From the NCBI RefSeq assembly GCF_024055725.1, contig NZ_JAMXMX010000030.1:1-64000 (forward strand): a stretch of 64,000 bases of DNA, in the 5' to 3' direction. Positions within the stretch are counted from its first letter, which is position 1, and each line of letters begins with the position of its first letter. Source of the DNA: Actinoallomurus spadix (lineage in GTDB: Bacteria; Actinomycetota; Actinomycetes; Streptosporangiales; Streptosporangiaceae). This document shows, in pieces, positions 1 through 9,753 of the stretch. The notes beneath the pieces were generated by a model. It was not told the DNA's origin and searched no databases. It saw nothing but the letters and a program-made list of their open reading frames with translations. The position numbers and the translations under genes were made by a program.

Positions 1-830
1 TGGCCGCCGAGGCGGCCCTCCGTGCCCACCTCGCGGGCGACGCGCGTGACCTCGTCGGCGAAGGAGGACAGCTGGTCGACCATCGTGTTGAGGGTGTCCT
101 TGAGCTGGAGGATCTCGCCCTGCGCGTCGACCGTGATCTTCTTGGACAGGTCGCCGTTGGCCACCGACGTCGCCACCTGGGCGATGTTGCGCACCTGGGC
201 GGTGAGGTTCCCCGCCATGGAGTTGACGTTGTCGGTGAGGTCCTTCCAGACGCCGCTGACGCCGCTGACGCGGGCCTGGCCGCCGAGACGGCCCTCCGTG
301 CCCACCTCACGGGCCACGCGCGTCACCTCGTCCGCGAACGACGAGAGCTGGTCGACCATCGTGTTGACGGTGTCCTTCAGCTCCAGCAGCTCGCCGGTCG
401 CCTCGACCGTGACCTTCCGGGTCAGATCCCCCCGTGCCACCGCCGTCGTCACGAGGGCGATGTCGCGCACCTGCCCGGTCAGCCGGCTCGCCATCGCGTT
501 GACCGCTCCGGTGACGTCACGCCACCGGCCCGACATCTCCCGCGGCGTCGCCTGCCCGCCGAGCCGCCCCTCCGCGCCGACCTCCCGGGCCAGCTGCGTC
601 ACCTCGGCGGCGAACTCGTCGAGGTGCTCGACCATGCGGTTCACGCCCGAGCCCATCCGCAGCAGCTCGCCGCGCCAGGGCCGCGTGCCGGTGTCGAGCT
701 CGATGCGCTGGCTCAGGTCGCCGTCGGCCACCGCGTCGACGACGCGGGCCATCGCGGTCGTGGACTGCACGAGCGTGTCGATCAGCGCGTTCGCCGCGGC
801 GTTGCCCGTCGCCCAGGTGCCCTCGCCGCC
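1..830 (-). repeat. 276-bp tandem repeat encoding HAMP modules
   Basis: Copies begin at about 1, 277 and 553, an exact 276-bp period. The first two are highly similar at DNA level around the segment encoding [10 protein letters not shown]; the third is more diverged. The repeat is in frame and coding. It probably arose by domain duplication and could recombine to change HAMP copy number. Confidence 0.85.
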
Positions 831-1088
831 CGCTCTCAGCCGCTCGTCGATCCGTCCTTCGTGACGCACCTCACGCTGAACCCGTACGAGTTCGCCGGTG
901 AGGTGGGACGCGCGCTCCTGAGCCTCGTTGAAGGCTCCGGCGATCTCGCCCAGGATGCCGTCGCGCGAGGGATCGAGCCGCACGTCGAAATCGCCGTCGC
1001 GCAAGGCGCACACGGCGTCGAGCACCGACCGCAGATCGGTCTCCGAGTACTTGGCGCGGGTCGGCGCATGGGACGTGCCTCGAGGCAT
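1..1088 (-). CDS. tandem-HAMP sensor histidine kinase, N-terminal part (cut by window edge)
   Basis: The minus strand reads continuously from ATG at 1088 off the left edge, with ribosome binding site AGGAGG a few bases before the start. After about 115 residues it becomes a chain of HAMP modules of about 92 residues each. Recurring motifs are [36 protein letters not shown] and [10 protein letters not shown]. This layout is that of soluble poly-HAMP hybrid kinases (Nik1/Os-1 class in fungi, common in actinomycetes), in which the HAMP chain relays a signal to a downstream HisKA/HATPase. The kinase part lies outside the window, so that part is inferred. No transmembrane segment or signal peptide is visible. 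It is divergent from a SpoIIE-type phosphatase, which suggests a shared signalling module. Confidence 0.85.
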   Translation of the reverse strand, partial: MPRGTSHAPTRAKYSETDLRSVLDAVCALRDGDFDVRLDPSRDGILGEIAGAFNEAQERASHLTGELVRVQREVRHEGRIDERLRAGGEGTWATGNAAANALIDTLVQSTTAMARVVDAVADGDLSQRIELDTGTRPWRGELLRMGSGVNRMVEHLDEFAAEVTQLAREVGAEGRLGGQATPREMSGRWRDVTGAVNAMASRLTGQVRDIALVTTAVARGDLTRKVTVEATGELLELKDTVNTMVDQLSSFADEVTRVAREVGTEGRLGGQARVSGVSGVWKDLTDNVNSMAGNLTAQVRNIAQVATSVANGDLSKKITVDAQGEILQLKDTLNTMVDQLSSFADEVTRVAREVGTEGRLGG

Positions 1089-1197
1089 TGATTTCCTCCT
1101 AGCCTTCCACGCGGCGTGGCCGGGGGTCTGTACAGTCCACCCAGTGGATCTGCCACGATGGCAGCGTCCTGCATCCCCGAGACGAATCCAAGTGGCC

Positions 1198-3267
1198 GTG
1201 GAGAGCAACCAAAAGACGTACACGACCTTTCCGCCGGAGGTCGCTTCTGTCGCGGCCGCCCGGCGCTTCGTGGGGGAGACACTTCGGGGCTGGGGCGTCG
1301 ATGACGTGGACGACGCCATGCTACTAACGAGTGAGCTGGTTACGAACGCCATCGTCCACGCCGGCACCGAGGTCGAGGTGGTCTGCGAGCTCATCGGCGG
1401 CCAGGTCAGGGTCGAGGTGCACGACCGGCACCAGACCCGCCGGGTGCCCGTGCCGGGCGATCAGGTCAGTGGCCGCGGCCTGCTCTTCCCCGAGACCCTC
1501 GCGACGTCCTGGGGCGTGACGTACGGCCAAGGGGACAAACACGTCTGGTTCACCGTACCCGGCATCGGCGTCCCCGACGAGGCGCCGCCGCGCATGCCTC
1601 CCGAGGTGCTCGTCACCGCGCCGCAGTCCGCCCGCCCCACCGTCGACCAGCTCGCCCAGCGCACGGCGCAGGGCGCGCAGGACGCCATGGGCGCCGACTG
1701 CGTGTACGTCCTGCTCGCCGACGACGACGCCGAGCTCAGCCTGCGCGCGACGGCCGGCGTACGCCCCGAGGGCGCGGCGCTGGAGATGGGCCTGGAGGGC
1801 GCGCCGGTCGGCGGCCGGGGAGTGTACGCCGACCTGGGCGGCAGCCCGTACAACCTCCCGGCCCTGCGGGCCGCCGGGATCCGCTCGCTCGTCACCGCGC
1901 CGTTCACGGTCGACGGCCGGGCGATCGGGCTGCTCATCGCGGCCTCCCGCGACGCCGGGCACTTCACCGAGGACGACGTCGAACGCCTCCAGCACCTCGC
2001 CGACCGCCAGGCGCCCTCGCTGGAGCGGGCCCGCCTCATGGAGCTCGAACGCGCCCGCCGCGGCTGGCTCGGCTTCCTCGCCGAGGCGAGCAGCATGCTC
2101 GCCGGCACGCTCGACCAGCAGATGACCATGGCGCTGGTCGCCCAGCTCATCGTCCCCCGCCTGGCCACCTGGTGCGCGGTGTTCACCGTCCGTGACACCG
2201 GCCTGGCGCTGCCCGCGTACGCCTGGCACGCCGACGAGACGATGGTCGCCGACCTGCGCACGCTCCTCGACCTGCTGCCGCCCGCGTCCCCGCCGGCCGA
2301 GCCCGGCCCGTGGGAGGGCTTCACCCCGGCACCGTCGGGCGATCTCCCCCCGACCGCGCACCGGGTGACCGGCGACGTCTCTCACGTCTTCCCGCTGGTC
2401 GCGCGGGGCCGCACCATCGGCACGCTCGTCGTCGGCGGCCCGAAGGGCGCGCGCTTCACCCGCGACGCGCTCGAGCTCACCGAGGACCTCGCGGGCCGGG
2501 CCGCCCTCGCCATCGACAACGCCCGCCTGTACGAGGAGCAGGCCGCCATGAGCCGCACGCTCCAGCGCAGCCTCCTGCCGCCCGACATCCCCACGATCCC
2601 CGGCCTGGACGTCGCGGTCGTGTACGAACCGGCCGGCGAGCACAGCGAGGTCGGCGGCGACTTCTACGACGTCTTCAACGTCGGCACACGCTGGCGGTTC
2701 GCCATCGGCGACGTCTGCGGCACCGGGCCCGAGGCCGCCGCGGTCACCGGGCTCGCCCGGCAGGGCCTGCGGATCCTCGGCCGGGAGGGCCACTCGATCC
2801 CCGAGGTCCTCGAACGCCTCAACGCGCTCATCCTGGAGGAGGGGACCCGCGCCCCGTTCCTCACCCTCCTCCACGGTGAGCTCGAGCCGCTCGGCGACGG
2901 CCGGTTCCGTGTGACGTACGCCACGGCGGGTCATCCGCCGCCGCTCTTCCTGAGCCCGGGCGGCATCGTGAAGGGCGAGGACCACTCCGACCTGATGCTC
3001 GGCGCGTTCCCCGAGGCGACGTTCGAGGTCAAGACCACGATCCTCAAACCCGGGCACCTGCTGCTCGGCTTCACCGACGGGGTGACCGAGCGGCGCCACG
3101 GCGACCGGCTCCTGGGCGACGACGGCGGCCTCGAACGCATCCTCGCGGGCTGCGTGGACCTCAACGCCGGCGCGGTCGCCGCCAAGGTCATGCGCGCCGT
3201 CCGCGGCTTCTCCACCGAGCCCTCCCACGACGACACCGCCCTGATCGTCCTCCGCGTCGAGGAGTGA
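1198..3267 (+). CDS. HATPase-GAF-GAF-SpoIIE serine phosphatase
   Basis: Predicted 689-aa soluble regulator. Residues about 1-130 are an RsbW-like HATPase with the N-box SELVTNAIVHAG near residue 45. Two GAF sensor domains follow (about 149-281 and 288-450). A PP2C/SpoIIE phosphatase fills 452-689, with the metal-binding motif GGDFYD and TAGHPPPLFL. Such proteins both phosphorylate and dephosphorylate anti-sigma antagonists in partner-switching cascades. The GTG at 1198 (or 1192) is preferred because the longer in-frame ATG at 928 lies deep inside the divergent kinase gene. Which antagonist it acts on cannot be seen here. The gene shares an intergenic region of about 110 bp with the HAMP kinase. 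Confidence 0.85.
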   Translation: MESNQKTYTTFPPEVASVAAARRFVGETLRGWGVDDVDDAMLLTSELVTNAIVHAGTEVEVVCELIGGQVRVEVHDRHQTRRVPVPGDQVSGRGLLFPETLATSWGVTYGQGDKHVWFTVPGIGVPDEAPPRMPPEVLVTAPQSARPTVDQLAQRTAQGAQDAMGADCVYVLLADDDAELSLRATAGVRPEGAALEMGLEGAPVGGRGVYADLGGSPYNLPALRAAGIRSLVTAPFTVDGRAIGLLIAASRDAGHFTEDDVERLQHLADRQAPSLERARLMELERARRGWLGFLAEASSMLAGTLDQQMTMALVAQLIVPRLATWCAVFTVRDTGLALPAYAWHADETMVADLRTLLDLLPPASPPAEPGPWEGFTPAPSGDLPPTAHRVTGDVSHVFPLVARGRTIGTLVVGGPKGARFTRDALELTEDLAGRAALAIDNARLYEEQAAMSRTLQRSLLPPDIPTIPGLDVAVVYEPAGEHSEVGGDFYDVFNVGTRWRFAIGDVCGTGPEAAAVTGLARQGLRILGREGHSIPEVLERLNALILEEGTRAPFLTLLHGELEPLGDGRFRVTYATAGHPPPLFLSPGGIVKGEDHSDLMLGAFPEATFEVKTTILKPGHLLLGFTDGVTERRHGDRLLGDDGGLERILAGCVDLNAGAVAAKVMRAVRGFSTEPSHDDTALIVLRVEE

Positions 3268-3334
3268 CCGGCCCGCCCGATGGGCGCTCGTACGGCTGGG
3301 TGGCGTGGACGAGGAACGGGGGCCGTTCTTCCGC

Positions 3335-4573
3335 CTACACCTCGAACAGGCGCTCCGTGTCGGCGTTCAGCAGGTCGAGGAGGCGGGCGATGAAGTAGAC
3401 CGTTCCCAGCCCCACGACGCGCTCGCCCAAGGAGGCGAGACGCTCTCGGGTCAGCTCCCCGTCGTCCATGACCGTCCAGTGTGGCGGCAGGGGATGGGTG
3501 AAGCGCAGGTGGCGGTACTCCGGCAGCCGGACGTAGGTGACGGGGAGGCCCGCCAGCTCGTCGATGACACCCGCGATGTCCTTGTGGTCGGGCAGGCAGA
3601 CGAGGACGTGGTCGATGTCGTCCCAGTGCCGACGCGCCTCGGCCAGCGCCGTGGCGGCGCCCGTCCGGTCGATCGCCGAGTCGAGGAGGATCGTCGTGCC
3701 GGGCAGCCGGTGCCAGGACAGGCGGCCGGGCAGGCGTACGGAGGACAGCACGCGGTGCAGCCGGCCGGGCGACGGCCGCCGGCGTCCGGCCGCGTCGAGG
3801 AGGCGTTCGGCGGCGGCGCGGCCCAGTTCGGCGTTCCGCCGCCCGTGGGCGGCCGGTAGGACGGCCTCCGGGAGATCGCTCGCGCCGATCACCTCGGGCT
3901 TCAGCCGGCCGGCGGTGCGGTCGGCGACGGTCGCGGCGATCGCCTCGGTGACGGGCGGGGTCTGGGGGAGGGAGACGACGGCGGAGGTGGTGGCGGCCGT
4001 GACGCCGGCCTTGTCCACCGCGATCTCGGCGGGGGAGTCACCGAGAACGCCGAGGTGCTCGGCGAAGACCTCGGTCATCGCGACGACGTCCGGGGGGAAC
4101 AGGCGGACCTCGTCCGAGACGCCGCCCATGCCCGCCTCGAGGACGATGGCGTCGGCGCCGACGGCTCGCGCGTGCAGGACGCCCGCGATCGTGAACAGGC
4201 CGCTCGGCGACAGGTAGCCCTCGCCGCTCCTGCGTTCGGGAAGATACCGGACCGCTTCGCGGATCCGCGCGCCGAGCCGGGTGAGGTCGGCGTCGGAGAT
4301 CGCGGTTCCGTTCACGCGGATGCGCTCGCGCTCCCGGCGCAGGGCCGGGCTGGTGACCGTCACCACGCGGCATCCGGCGGCGGCGAGAGTCGCCGAGGCG
4401 TAGGTGGCGGCCGTCCCCTTGCCCTTCGAGCCGACCACGGTCAGCACCGGAATCCCGGTCGTGCCGGTCTCCAGCGCGTGTGCGAGAAGGCCTGCGCGCT
4501 CGACGCTCCGCTCGGCGCCCGGACCGCGCCGGTCCCACTCCGCGAAGAACGCGCCGGTCCCATCGGTCACCAT
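3335..4573 (-). CDS. FolC-like Mur ligase family paralogue
   Basis: 412 aa. The Mur-ligase/FolC ATP loop VVGSKGKGTAA is at about residues 46-56 and the central-domain motif VLEAGMGGVSDEV is conserved. A C-terminal ligase-like domain contains ILLDSAIDRTGAA where FolC has VDAAHNP. It sits back to back with genuine folC, with a 75-bp gap. The missing AHNP-type motif and modest similarity suggest a different amino-acid or acid substrate. Function is unassigned; an ATP-dependent amide ligase is the inference. No strong ribosome binding site is seen at the ATG. Confidence 0.7.
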   Translation of the reverse strand: MVTDGTGAFFAEWDRRGPGAERSVERAGLLAHALETGTTGIPVLTVVGSKGKGTAATYASATLAAAGCRVVTVTSPALRRERERIRVNGTAISDADLTRLGARIREAVRYLPERRSGEGYLSPSGLFTIAGVLHARAVGADAIVLEAGMGGVSDEVRLFPPDVVAMTEVFAEHLGVLGDSPAEIAVDKAGVTAATTSAVVSLPQTPPVTEAIAATVADRTAGRLKPEVIGASDLPEAVLPAAHGRRNAELGRAAAERLLDAAGRRRPSPGRLHRVLSSVRLPGRLSWHRLPGTTILLDSAIDRTGAATALAEARRHWDDIDHVLVCLPDHKDIAGVIDELAGLPVTYVRLPEYRHLRFTHPLPPHWTVMDDGELTRERLASLGERVVGLGTVYFIARLLDLLNADTERLFEV

Positions 4574-4648
4574 CCGACGATATCGACGACCCGAGTGAGG
4601 GGATCATGCCGGTCTGACTCCCGGGCGGCGCGTTAGTAGGCTGCTGGG

Positions 4649-6004
4649 GTGAGTGCGAGCAGGTATGACGAGGCCGTCAAGGGCATCAGGACCCGGGGGG
4701 TCGAATGGGACATCGATCCCACGCTGGACCGGATGCGTGATCTTGCGGACGTTCTCGGATCGCCGCAGCGGGCGTACCCCGTCATCCACATCACCGGGAC
4801 GAACGGCAAGTCCAGCACGGCCCGGATGATCGAGGCGCTGTTGCGGGAGCGCGGGCTGCGCGTCGGCCTGTACACCAGCCCCGAGTTGCACTCGATGCGC
4901 GAGCGGATCGCGATCGACGGGGCGCCGGTGAGCGAGGAGCGGTTCGCCGAGCTGTACGAGGACGTCCTGCCGTTCATCGAGCTGACCGACGCGAAGCACG
5001 ACGTGAAGGTGTCGTTCTTCGAGACGCTGACCGCGATGGCATTCGCCGCGTTCGCCGACGCGCCCGTCGACGTCGCCGTCGTCGAGGTGGGCATGGGCGG
5101 CACCTGGGACGCGACCAACATCGCCGACGGGGCGGTGGCGGTGGTCACACCGATCGGCCTGGACCACACCCGCTGGCTCGGGTCCACGGTGGAGCAGATC
5201 GCGGCGGAGAAGGCCGGGATCATCAAGCCCGGCGCGATCGCCGTGCTCGCCCAGCAGCCGGTCGAGGCGGCGGAGGTGCTGATGCGGCGCGCCACCGAGG
5301 TCGGGGCGACCGTCGCCCGTGAGGGCCTGGAGTTCGGCGTCCTCGGGCGGGAGCTGGCGGTGGGCGGCCAGCTGGTGCGGCTGCAGGGGCTGCACGGCGT
5401 GTACGACGAGGTGTTCCTGCCGTTCTTCGGGGCGCACCAGGCGGGCAACGCGGCGTGCGCGCTGGCGGCGGTCGAGGCGTTCGCGCGCGGCCGCGCCACC
5501 GGTGAGTCGGAGACCGACAGCGACCAGCTCGACCCCGAGCTGGTGCGCCAGGCGTTCGTGAACGCGACGTCGCCGGGGCGGCTGGAGGTCGTGCGGACGG
5601 GGCCGACCGTGCTGGTCGACGCGGCGCACAACCCGGCCGGCATGGCGGCCAGCGTGGCGGCGCTGACGGAGGAGTTCGGGTTCACCCGGCTGGTCGGCGT
5701 GCTCGCGGCGATGGCCGACAAGGACGTGACCGGTCTGCTGGAGGAGCTCGAGCCGGTGCTGGACGAGGTCCTCGTCACGCGTAACTCCTCCGCCCGGTCG
5801 ATGCCCGCGCGCGAGCTGGCGGACCTGGCGCGGGACGTCTTCGGTGAGGACCGCGTGCACCTGGTGCCCCGGCTGGACGACGCCATCGACCAGGCGATCA
5901 CGCTGGCCGACGAGTCCGGGGAGTTCGCGGGCGCCGGAGTGCTGATCACGGGGTCGGTCACGACGGCGGGTGACGCGCGGGTGCTGCTGAGGGCGGGCCG
6001 GTGA
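4649..6004 (+). CDS. folC: bifunctional dihydrofolate synthase / folylpolyglutamate synthase
   Basis: 451 aa, of normal family length. ATP-binding loop ITGTNGKSS is at residues 48-56, with VVEVGMGGTWDATN and TPIGLDHTRWLG in the central domain and VLVDAAHNPAGM in the C-terminal domain. It adds L-glutamate to dihydropteroate and to folates in the cytoplasm. GTG start at 4649. A DUF4233 membrane gene follows 49 bp downstream, the usual actinobacterial pairing. Confidence 0.95.
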   Translation: MSASRYDEAVKGIRTRGVEWDIDPTLDRMRDLADVLGSPQRAYPVIHITGTNGKSSTARMIEALLRERGLRVGLYTSPELHSMRERIAIDGAPVSEERFAELYEDVLPFIELTDAKHDVKVSFFETLTAMAFAAFADAPVDVAVVEVGMGGTWDATNIADGAVAVVTPIGLDHTRWLGSTVEQIAAEKAGIIKPGAIAVLAQQPVEAAEVLMRRATEVGATVAREGLEFGVLGRELAVGGQLVRLQGLHGVYDEVFLPFFGAHQAGNAACALAAVEAFARGRATGESETDSDQLDPELVRQAFVNATSPGRLEVVRTGPTVLVDAAHNPAGMAASVAALTEEFGFTRLVGVLAAMADKDVTGLLEELEPVLDEVLVTRNSSARSMPARELADLARDVFGEDRVHLVPRLDDAIDQAITLADESGEFAGAGVLITGSVTTAGDARVLLRAGR

Positions 6005-6053
6005 TGGCCGGGCGTACGGGCGGCGCGCGGGCCGGGGAGCGGGGGGACCGGCG

Positions 6054-6371
6054 GTGAGGAGGCTGTGCGCGGTCATGCTCACGCTGCAGGCGGTGGTGAC
6101 GCTGCTGGCGATCCCCGTGGCGATCTCGGTGGCGCACGCGGACGCCGCCACGGCCGGGATCGCCGGGGGCGTGCTCGCCTTCGCCGGGTTGGTGATCGCC
6201 GGGCTGCTGCGGTACCGCTGGGCCTACGTCGCGGGCAGTGTGCTGCAGATTCTGGTCATTGGGACGGGTTTCGTGGTTCCGGTGATGTTCTTCCTCGGTG
6301 TCATTTTCGGTGCTCTCTGGGGGGCGTCGATTTGGGTTGGTCGGCGGGTGGAGAGCGCGCAGCCGCGCTAA
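6054..6371 (+). CDS. DUF4233 small membrane protein
   Basis: 105 aa with GTG start. About four hydrophobic segments are visible (VMLTLQAVVTLLAIPVAI, GIAGGVLAFAGLVIAGLL, AYVAGSVLQILVIGTG, VPVMFFLGVIFGALWGASIW). This family is regularly encoded directly after folC in actinobacteria; its role is unknown. It is probably cotranscribed with folC. Confidence 0.8.
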   Translation: MRRLCAVMLTLQAVVTLLAIPVAISVAHADAATAGIAGGVLAFAGLVIAGLLRYRWAYVAGSVLQILVIGTGFVVPVMFFLGVIFGALWGASIWVGRRVESAQPR

Positions 6372-6487
6372 TGTCACGGGTGGCCGTTCCGATCGTCTCG
6401 TTTCGCCAATTGTGCCAAATGTCTAAAAGTTGACTTATGGCGTGAATTGAGGGTGCGGGACCGATGATCTCCTGAGGAGATTTCCGG

Positions 6488-7966
6488 ATGTCCACGCCCC
6501 CCGGGAAAGACGACGCCGCCGGATTCGCCGTGCTGCTCGTCGTCCTCGCCACGGCGGTCCCCGCCGCGGTCGTCGTGCTGCCCGACACGGCGTCGTACGT
6601 CATGCCGCAGGCGGTCCGCGATCTCGGCCTGCCCGACGCCCAGGCGGCGGGGCTGGTCCGCGCCTGCGGCCTGGCGCTGCCCGCCCTGATCCTCACGGCC
6701 CCGCTCACGGCCGCGCTGGTCCGCCGCGCGCCCGCCTGGCTGGTGCTGTTCGCGGGGCTCGCGGTCCTGCTCGCGGCCCAGGGGCTCTCGGTGCGCGCCA
6801 CGTCCGTTCCCGCGGTCGGCGCCGTACGCGTCGCCGAGGGCGCGGCCGGTGGCATCGTCCTGCCCGCGACGCTGGCGCTGGCCCGGGAGCGGGGGCGGCA
6901 CCGCGCGGCCCCCTCCGTCTGGGCCGGCGTCCTCGTCGCGGCGCTCCTGCTCGCCACGCCCCTCGCGCTGGCCGCGACGGCCGGCTGGGACCCCGACGGG
7001 GTCGAGTGGCGGGCGATCCTGTGCCCGTACTGGTGGCTCAGCGCGATCGCGCTGGTGGGCGTGGCGACACTGGGCCTGCTGCGGGCGCGGCCGGCCCGTC
7101 GCGCCGGCCCGCCGACCGGGGCCCTGCCGGCCGGGCTTCCGGCGGCCGGGGTCGCTCCGGCCGCGGCGCGGACGGAGCGGTTGCAACTGCTGCTGCCGGT
7201 CGTTCCGGTGGGCGGATTCGCCTTCCTGGCGGTGGTCACGACGTACGACTGGTCGCCCGGGGCGCAACTCCTGCTGGCGGCCTGCGGGATCGCCGGGCTG
7301 CTGGGGCTGGCCGTGGTCGGATCCCGCGACGCGACCACCGGCAGCCCGCTCGGGTACGCCGTCGTCATGCCGGCCACCGGCCTGCTGACCATGCCGGTGA
7401 CCGGGCCGCTGGCCGGGCTGGTCGGCGACCGGGCCGTGCCCCTGACGGCGTTCGTGGCGGGCGGGGCGGGCGCGGTGGCCGCCGCGCTCCTGGCCGGTTC
7501 GCTAGGCCGTGGAACGGGCCGCCGCGTGATGCTGTGCGGGTACGGCCTGGACGTCGTCGCGATCCTCCTGCTGCTGACCACGGGGGCGGCGGCGAGCCTG
7601 TGGACGCTGCTGACCGCCCTGTGCGCCCTCGGCGCGGGAACGGGGCTGGCGGTCGGGGCCGCGCTCCGCCACGCGGACGCGGGTCCGGCCCTGTTCGGCC
7701 TGTCGCTGTGCTTCCCGGCGGTCCTCGGCGGGCACCTCGTCGTCGGCCCGCTGCAGATCGCGAAGGTCGGCGCGGTCACCGGCGCGGGCGGCGACCCGGC
7801 GGCGGCGCTGTACGCCCTGACCGCGGCGTACCGGCTGTGGCTCGTCGCCGCCGGGGGCATCGCCGTGCTCCTCGCCGCCGTGACCGCCTGGGCGAGCCGG
7901 AACCGGACGCGGGCCTCTCCGGCCGGTCCCGCGGACTCGGGCGGAACCGCGCTGCCCGGCGGGTAA
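6488..7966 (+). CDS. MFS-type multispanning membrane transporter
   Basis: 492 aa, largely hydrophobic, with at least 12 membrane helices and MFS-like organisation: an LVRRAP loop near residue 80 and a repeat of helices in the second half. The start is ATG at 6488, preceded by TGAGGAG at about 6472-6478. Substrate is unknown. The C-terminal tail is Ser/Pro/Gly-rich and likely cytoplasmic. It lies between folC-DUF4233 and ndk but has its own upstream AT-richer region (6372-6487), so it may be independently transcribed. Confidence 0.65.
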   Translation: MSTPPGKDDAAGFAVLLVVLATAVPAAVVVLPDTASYVMPQAVRDLGLPDAQAAGLVRACGLALPALILTAPLTAALVRRAPAWLVLFAGLAVLLAAQGLSVRATSVPAVGAVRVAEGAAGGIVLPATLALARERGRHRAAPSVWAGVLVAALLLATPLALAATAGWDPDGVEWRAILCPYWWLSAIALVGVATLGLLRARPARRAGPPTGALPAGLPAAGVAPAAARTERLQLLLPVVPVGGFAFLAVVTTYDWSPGAQLLLAACGIAGLLGLAVVGSRDATTGSPLGYAVVMPATGLLTMPVTGPLAGLVGDRAVPLTAFVAGGAGAVAAALLAGSLGRGTGRRVMLCGYGLDVVAILLLLTTGAAASLWTLLTALCALGAGTGLAVGAALRHADAGPALFGLSLCFPAVLGGHLVVGPLQIAKVGAVTGAGGDPAAALYALTAAYRLWLVAAGGIAVLLAAVTAWASRNRTRASPAGPADSGGTALPGG

Positions 7967-8110
7967 GATCGCACCGTTACGCGGCAGCCCGGCCGTGGCG
8001 ACCTGCGCGGATACGGTTAGAGCCCCGGTCGGCCGGTGACCTCCCGCCGAGGCGGGCGGGCCGTGGCCCGCACCGGTGATCGCAAACCTGTGAACCAAGG
8101 AGAATCTTCC

Positions 8111-8521
8111 GTGTCCGAACGCAGTCTTGTCCTCGTCAAGCCCGATGGCGTGCGCCGCGGCCTCGTCGGGGACGTCATCGCGCGCATCGAGCGCAAGGGC
8201 CTGAAGCTCGCCGCACTGGAGCTCCGCACGCTGGAGCGCGAGGTCGCCGAGACGCACTACGAGGAGCACCGCGAGAAGCCGTTCTTCGGCTCGCTGGTCG
8301 AGTTCATCACCGGCGGCCCGCTCGTCGCGATGGTGGTCGAGGGGCCGCGCGCGATCGAGGCGTTCCGCGCCCTGGCCGGCGCCACCGACCCGGTCGCCGC
8401 CGCGCCCGGAACCATCCGCGGGGACCACGCGTTGGAGATCCAGGAGAACGTCGTGCACGGCTCCGACTCTCCCGCGTCGGCCGAGCGCGAGATCAAGTTG
8501 TTCTTCCCCGACCTTTTCTGA
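8111..8521 (+). CDS. ndk: nucleoside diphosphate kinase
   Basis: 136 aa. The GTG at 8111 has AAGGAG at 8098-8103. It shows the family signature [11 protein letters not shown] and the active-site segment NVVHGSDS with the phosphohistidine at H116. It moves the gamma-phosphate of ATP to NDPs through that histidine. A canonical terminator follows the stop, so ndk is transcriptionally separate from the mre operon. Confidence 0.97.
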   Translation: MSERSLVLVKPDGVRRGLVGDVIARIERKGLKLAALELRTLEREVAETHYEEHREKPFFGSLVEFITGGPLVAMVVEGPRAIEAFRALAGATDPVAAAPGTIRGDHALEIQENVVHGSDSPASAEREIKLFFPDLF

Positions 8522-8537
8522 AGATTGGTCGCATAAC

Positions 8538-8575
8538 CGCGCGGGCCGGGTACGTACGGCCCGCGCGTTTGTTTT
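8538..8575 (+). terminator. rho-independent terminator after ndk
   Basis: Perfect 10-bp stem CGCGCGGGCC / GGCCCGCGCG with loop GGGTACGTAC, followed by TTTGTTTT. Confidence 0.9.
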
Positions 8576-8656
8576 CCCAGGCCCAGCCCATCGGACGGAC
8601 CTGACCCGGCCCACGACGCGCGGCGCCGGGTCTGCGTCAACCGGGATCTCGCGCGT

Positions 8657-8662
8657 TACCAT
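8657..8662 (+). promoter_or_regulatory. possible -10 element of the mre operon promoter
   Basis: TACCAT fits TAnnnT and lies 49 bp before the mreB ATG, downstream of the ndk terminator. No convincing -35 hexamer is visible at 17-18 bp, so this is tentative. Confidence 0.35.
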
Positions 8663-8710
8663 GAGAATGCGTTCCGCACGCCCGCCAATCCGGAAGGGCT
8701 CCCTTTCTTC

Positions 8711-9742
8711 ATGGGTAACAAGCTGTCGTTCCTGGGCCGTGACATGGCAGTCGATCTGGGTACGGCGAACACCTTGGTCTATGTGCGCGGTCGGGGCATC
8801 GTTCTGAACGAGCCGTCGGTCGTGGCCATCAACACGAACACGGGCAAGATCGTGGCGGTGGGCATCGAGGCCAAGCGGATGATCGGCCGTACCCCTGGCA
8901 ACATCGTCGCGGTCCGCCCGCTCAAGGACGGTGTGATCGCCGACTTCGACGTCACCGAACGCATGCTCCGGTACTTCATCCAGAAGGTCCATAAACGCCG
9001 GCACTTCGCCAAGCCGCGGATCGTCGTGGCCGTGCCGAGCGGGATCACGGGTGTCGAGCAGCGCGCCGTGAAGGAGGCCGGTTACCAGGCGGGCGCCCGG
9101 CGGGTGTACATCATCGAGGAGCCCATGGCCGCCGCGATCGGCGCCGGCCTGCCGGTCCACGAGCCCACCGGCAACATGGTCGTCGACATCGGCGGCGGCA
9201 CCACCGAGGTCGCGATCATCTCGCTCGGCGGCATCGTGACGAGCCAGTCGATCCGGGTCGGCGGCGACGAGCTCGACCAGGCGATCATCTCCTACGCGAA
9301 GAAGGAGTACTCCCTGATGCTCGGGGAGCGCACCGCGGAGGAGATCAAGATGGCGATCGGCTCGGCCTACCCCTTCGACGACGAGCCGCATGCCGAGATC
9401 CGCGGCCGCGACCTCGTCAGCGGCCTGCCGAAGACGATCGTGATCTCCGCCGAGGAGATCCGCCGCGCCATCGAGGAGCCGGTCAACACGGTCGTCGACG
9501 CCGTCAAGACGACGCTCGACAAGTGCCCGCCCGAGCTGTCCGGCGACATCATGGACCGCGGCATCGCCCTCACCGGCGGCGGCGCCCTGCTCAAGAACAT
9601 CGACGAACGGCTCCGGGAAGAGACCGGCATGCCGATCCACATGGTCGACAATCCGCTCGACTCGGTCGTCCTCGGCTCCGGAAAGTGTGTCGAGGACTTC
9701 GAGGCGCTGCGCCAGGTCCTCGTGCCCGAACCACGACGTTAG
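8711..9742 (+). CDS. mreB: rod-shape-determining actin homologue MreB
   Basis: 343 aa. Actin-fold nucleotide motifs are present: [14 protein letters not shown] (phosphate 1), [18 protein letters not shown] (phosphate 2) and [14 protein letters not shown] (adenosine). It forms membrane-associated filaments that guide lateral wall or spore-wall synthesis. First gene of the mreB-mreC-mreD-mrdA-rodA operon. Confidence 0.97.
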   Translation: MGNKLSFLGRDMAVDLGTANTLVYVRGRGIVLNEPSVVAINTNTGKIVAVGIEAKRMIGRTPGNIVAVRPLKDGVIADFDVTERMLRYFIQKVHKRRHFAKPRIVVAVPSGITGVEQRAVKEAGYQAGARRVYIIEEPMAAAIGAGLPVHEPTGNMVVDIGGGTTEVAIISLGGIVTSQSIRVGGDELDQAIISYAKKEYSLMLGERTAEEIKMAIGSAYPFDDEPHAEIRGRDLVSGLPKTIVISAEEIRRAIEEPVNTVVDAVKTTLDKCPPELSGDIMDRGIALTGGGALLKNIDERLREETGMPIHMVDNPLDSVVLGSGKCVEDFEALRQVLVPEPRR

Positions 9743-9753
9743 GGAACCTGCCG

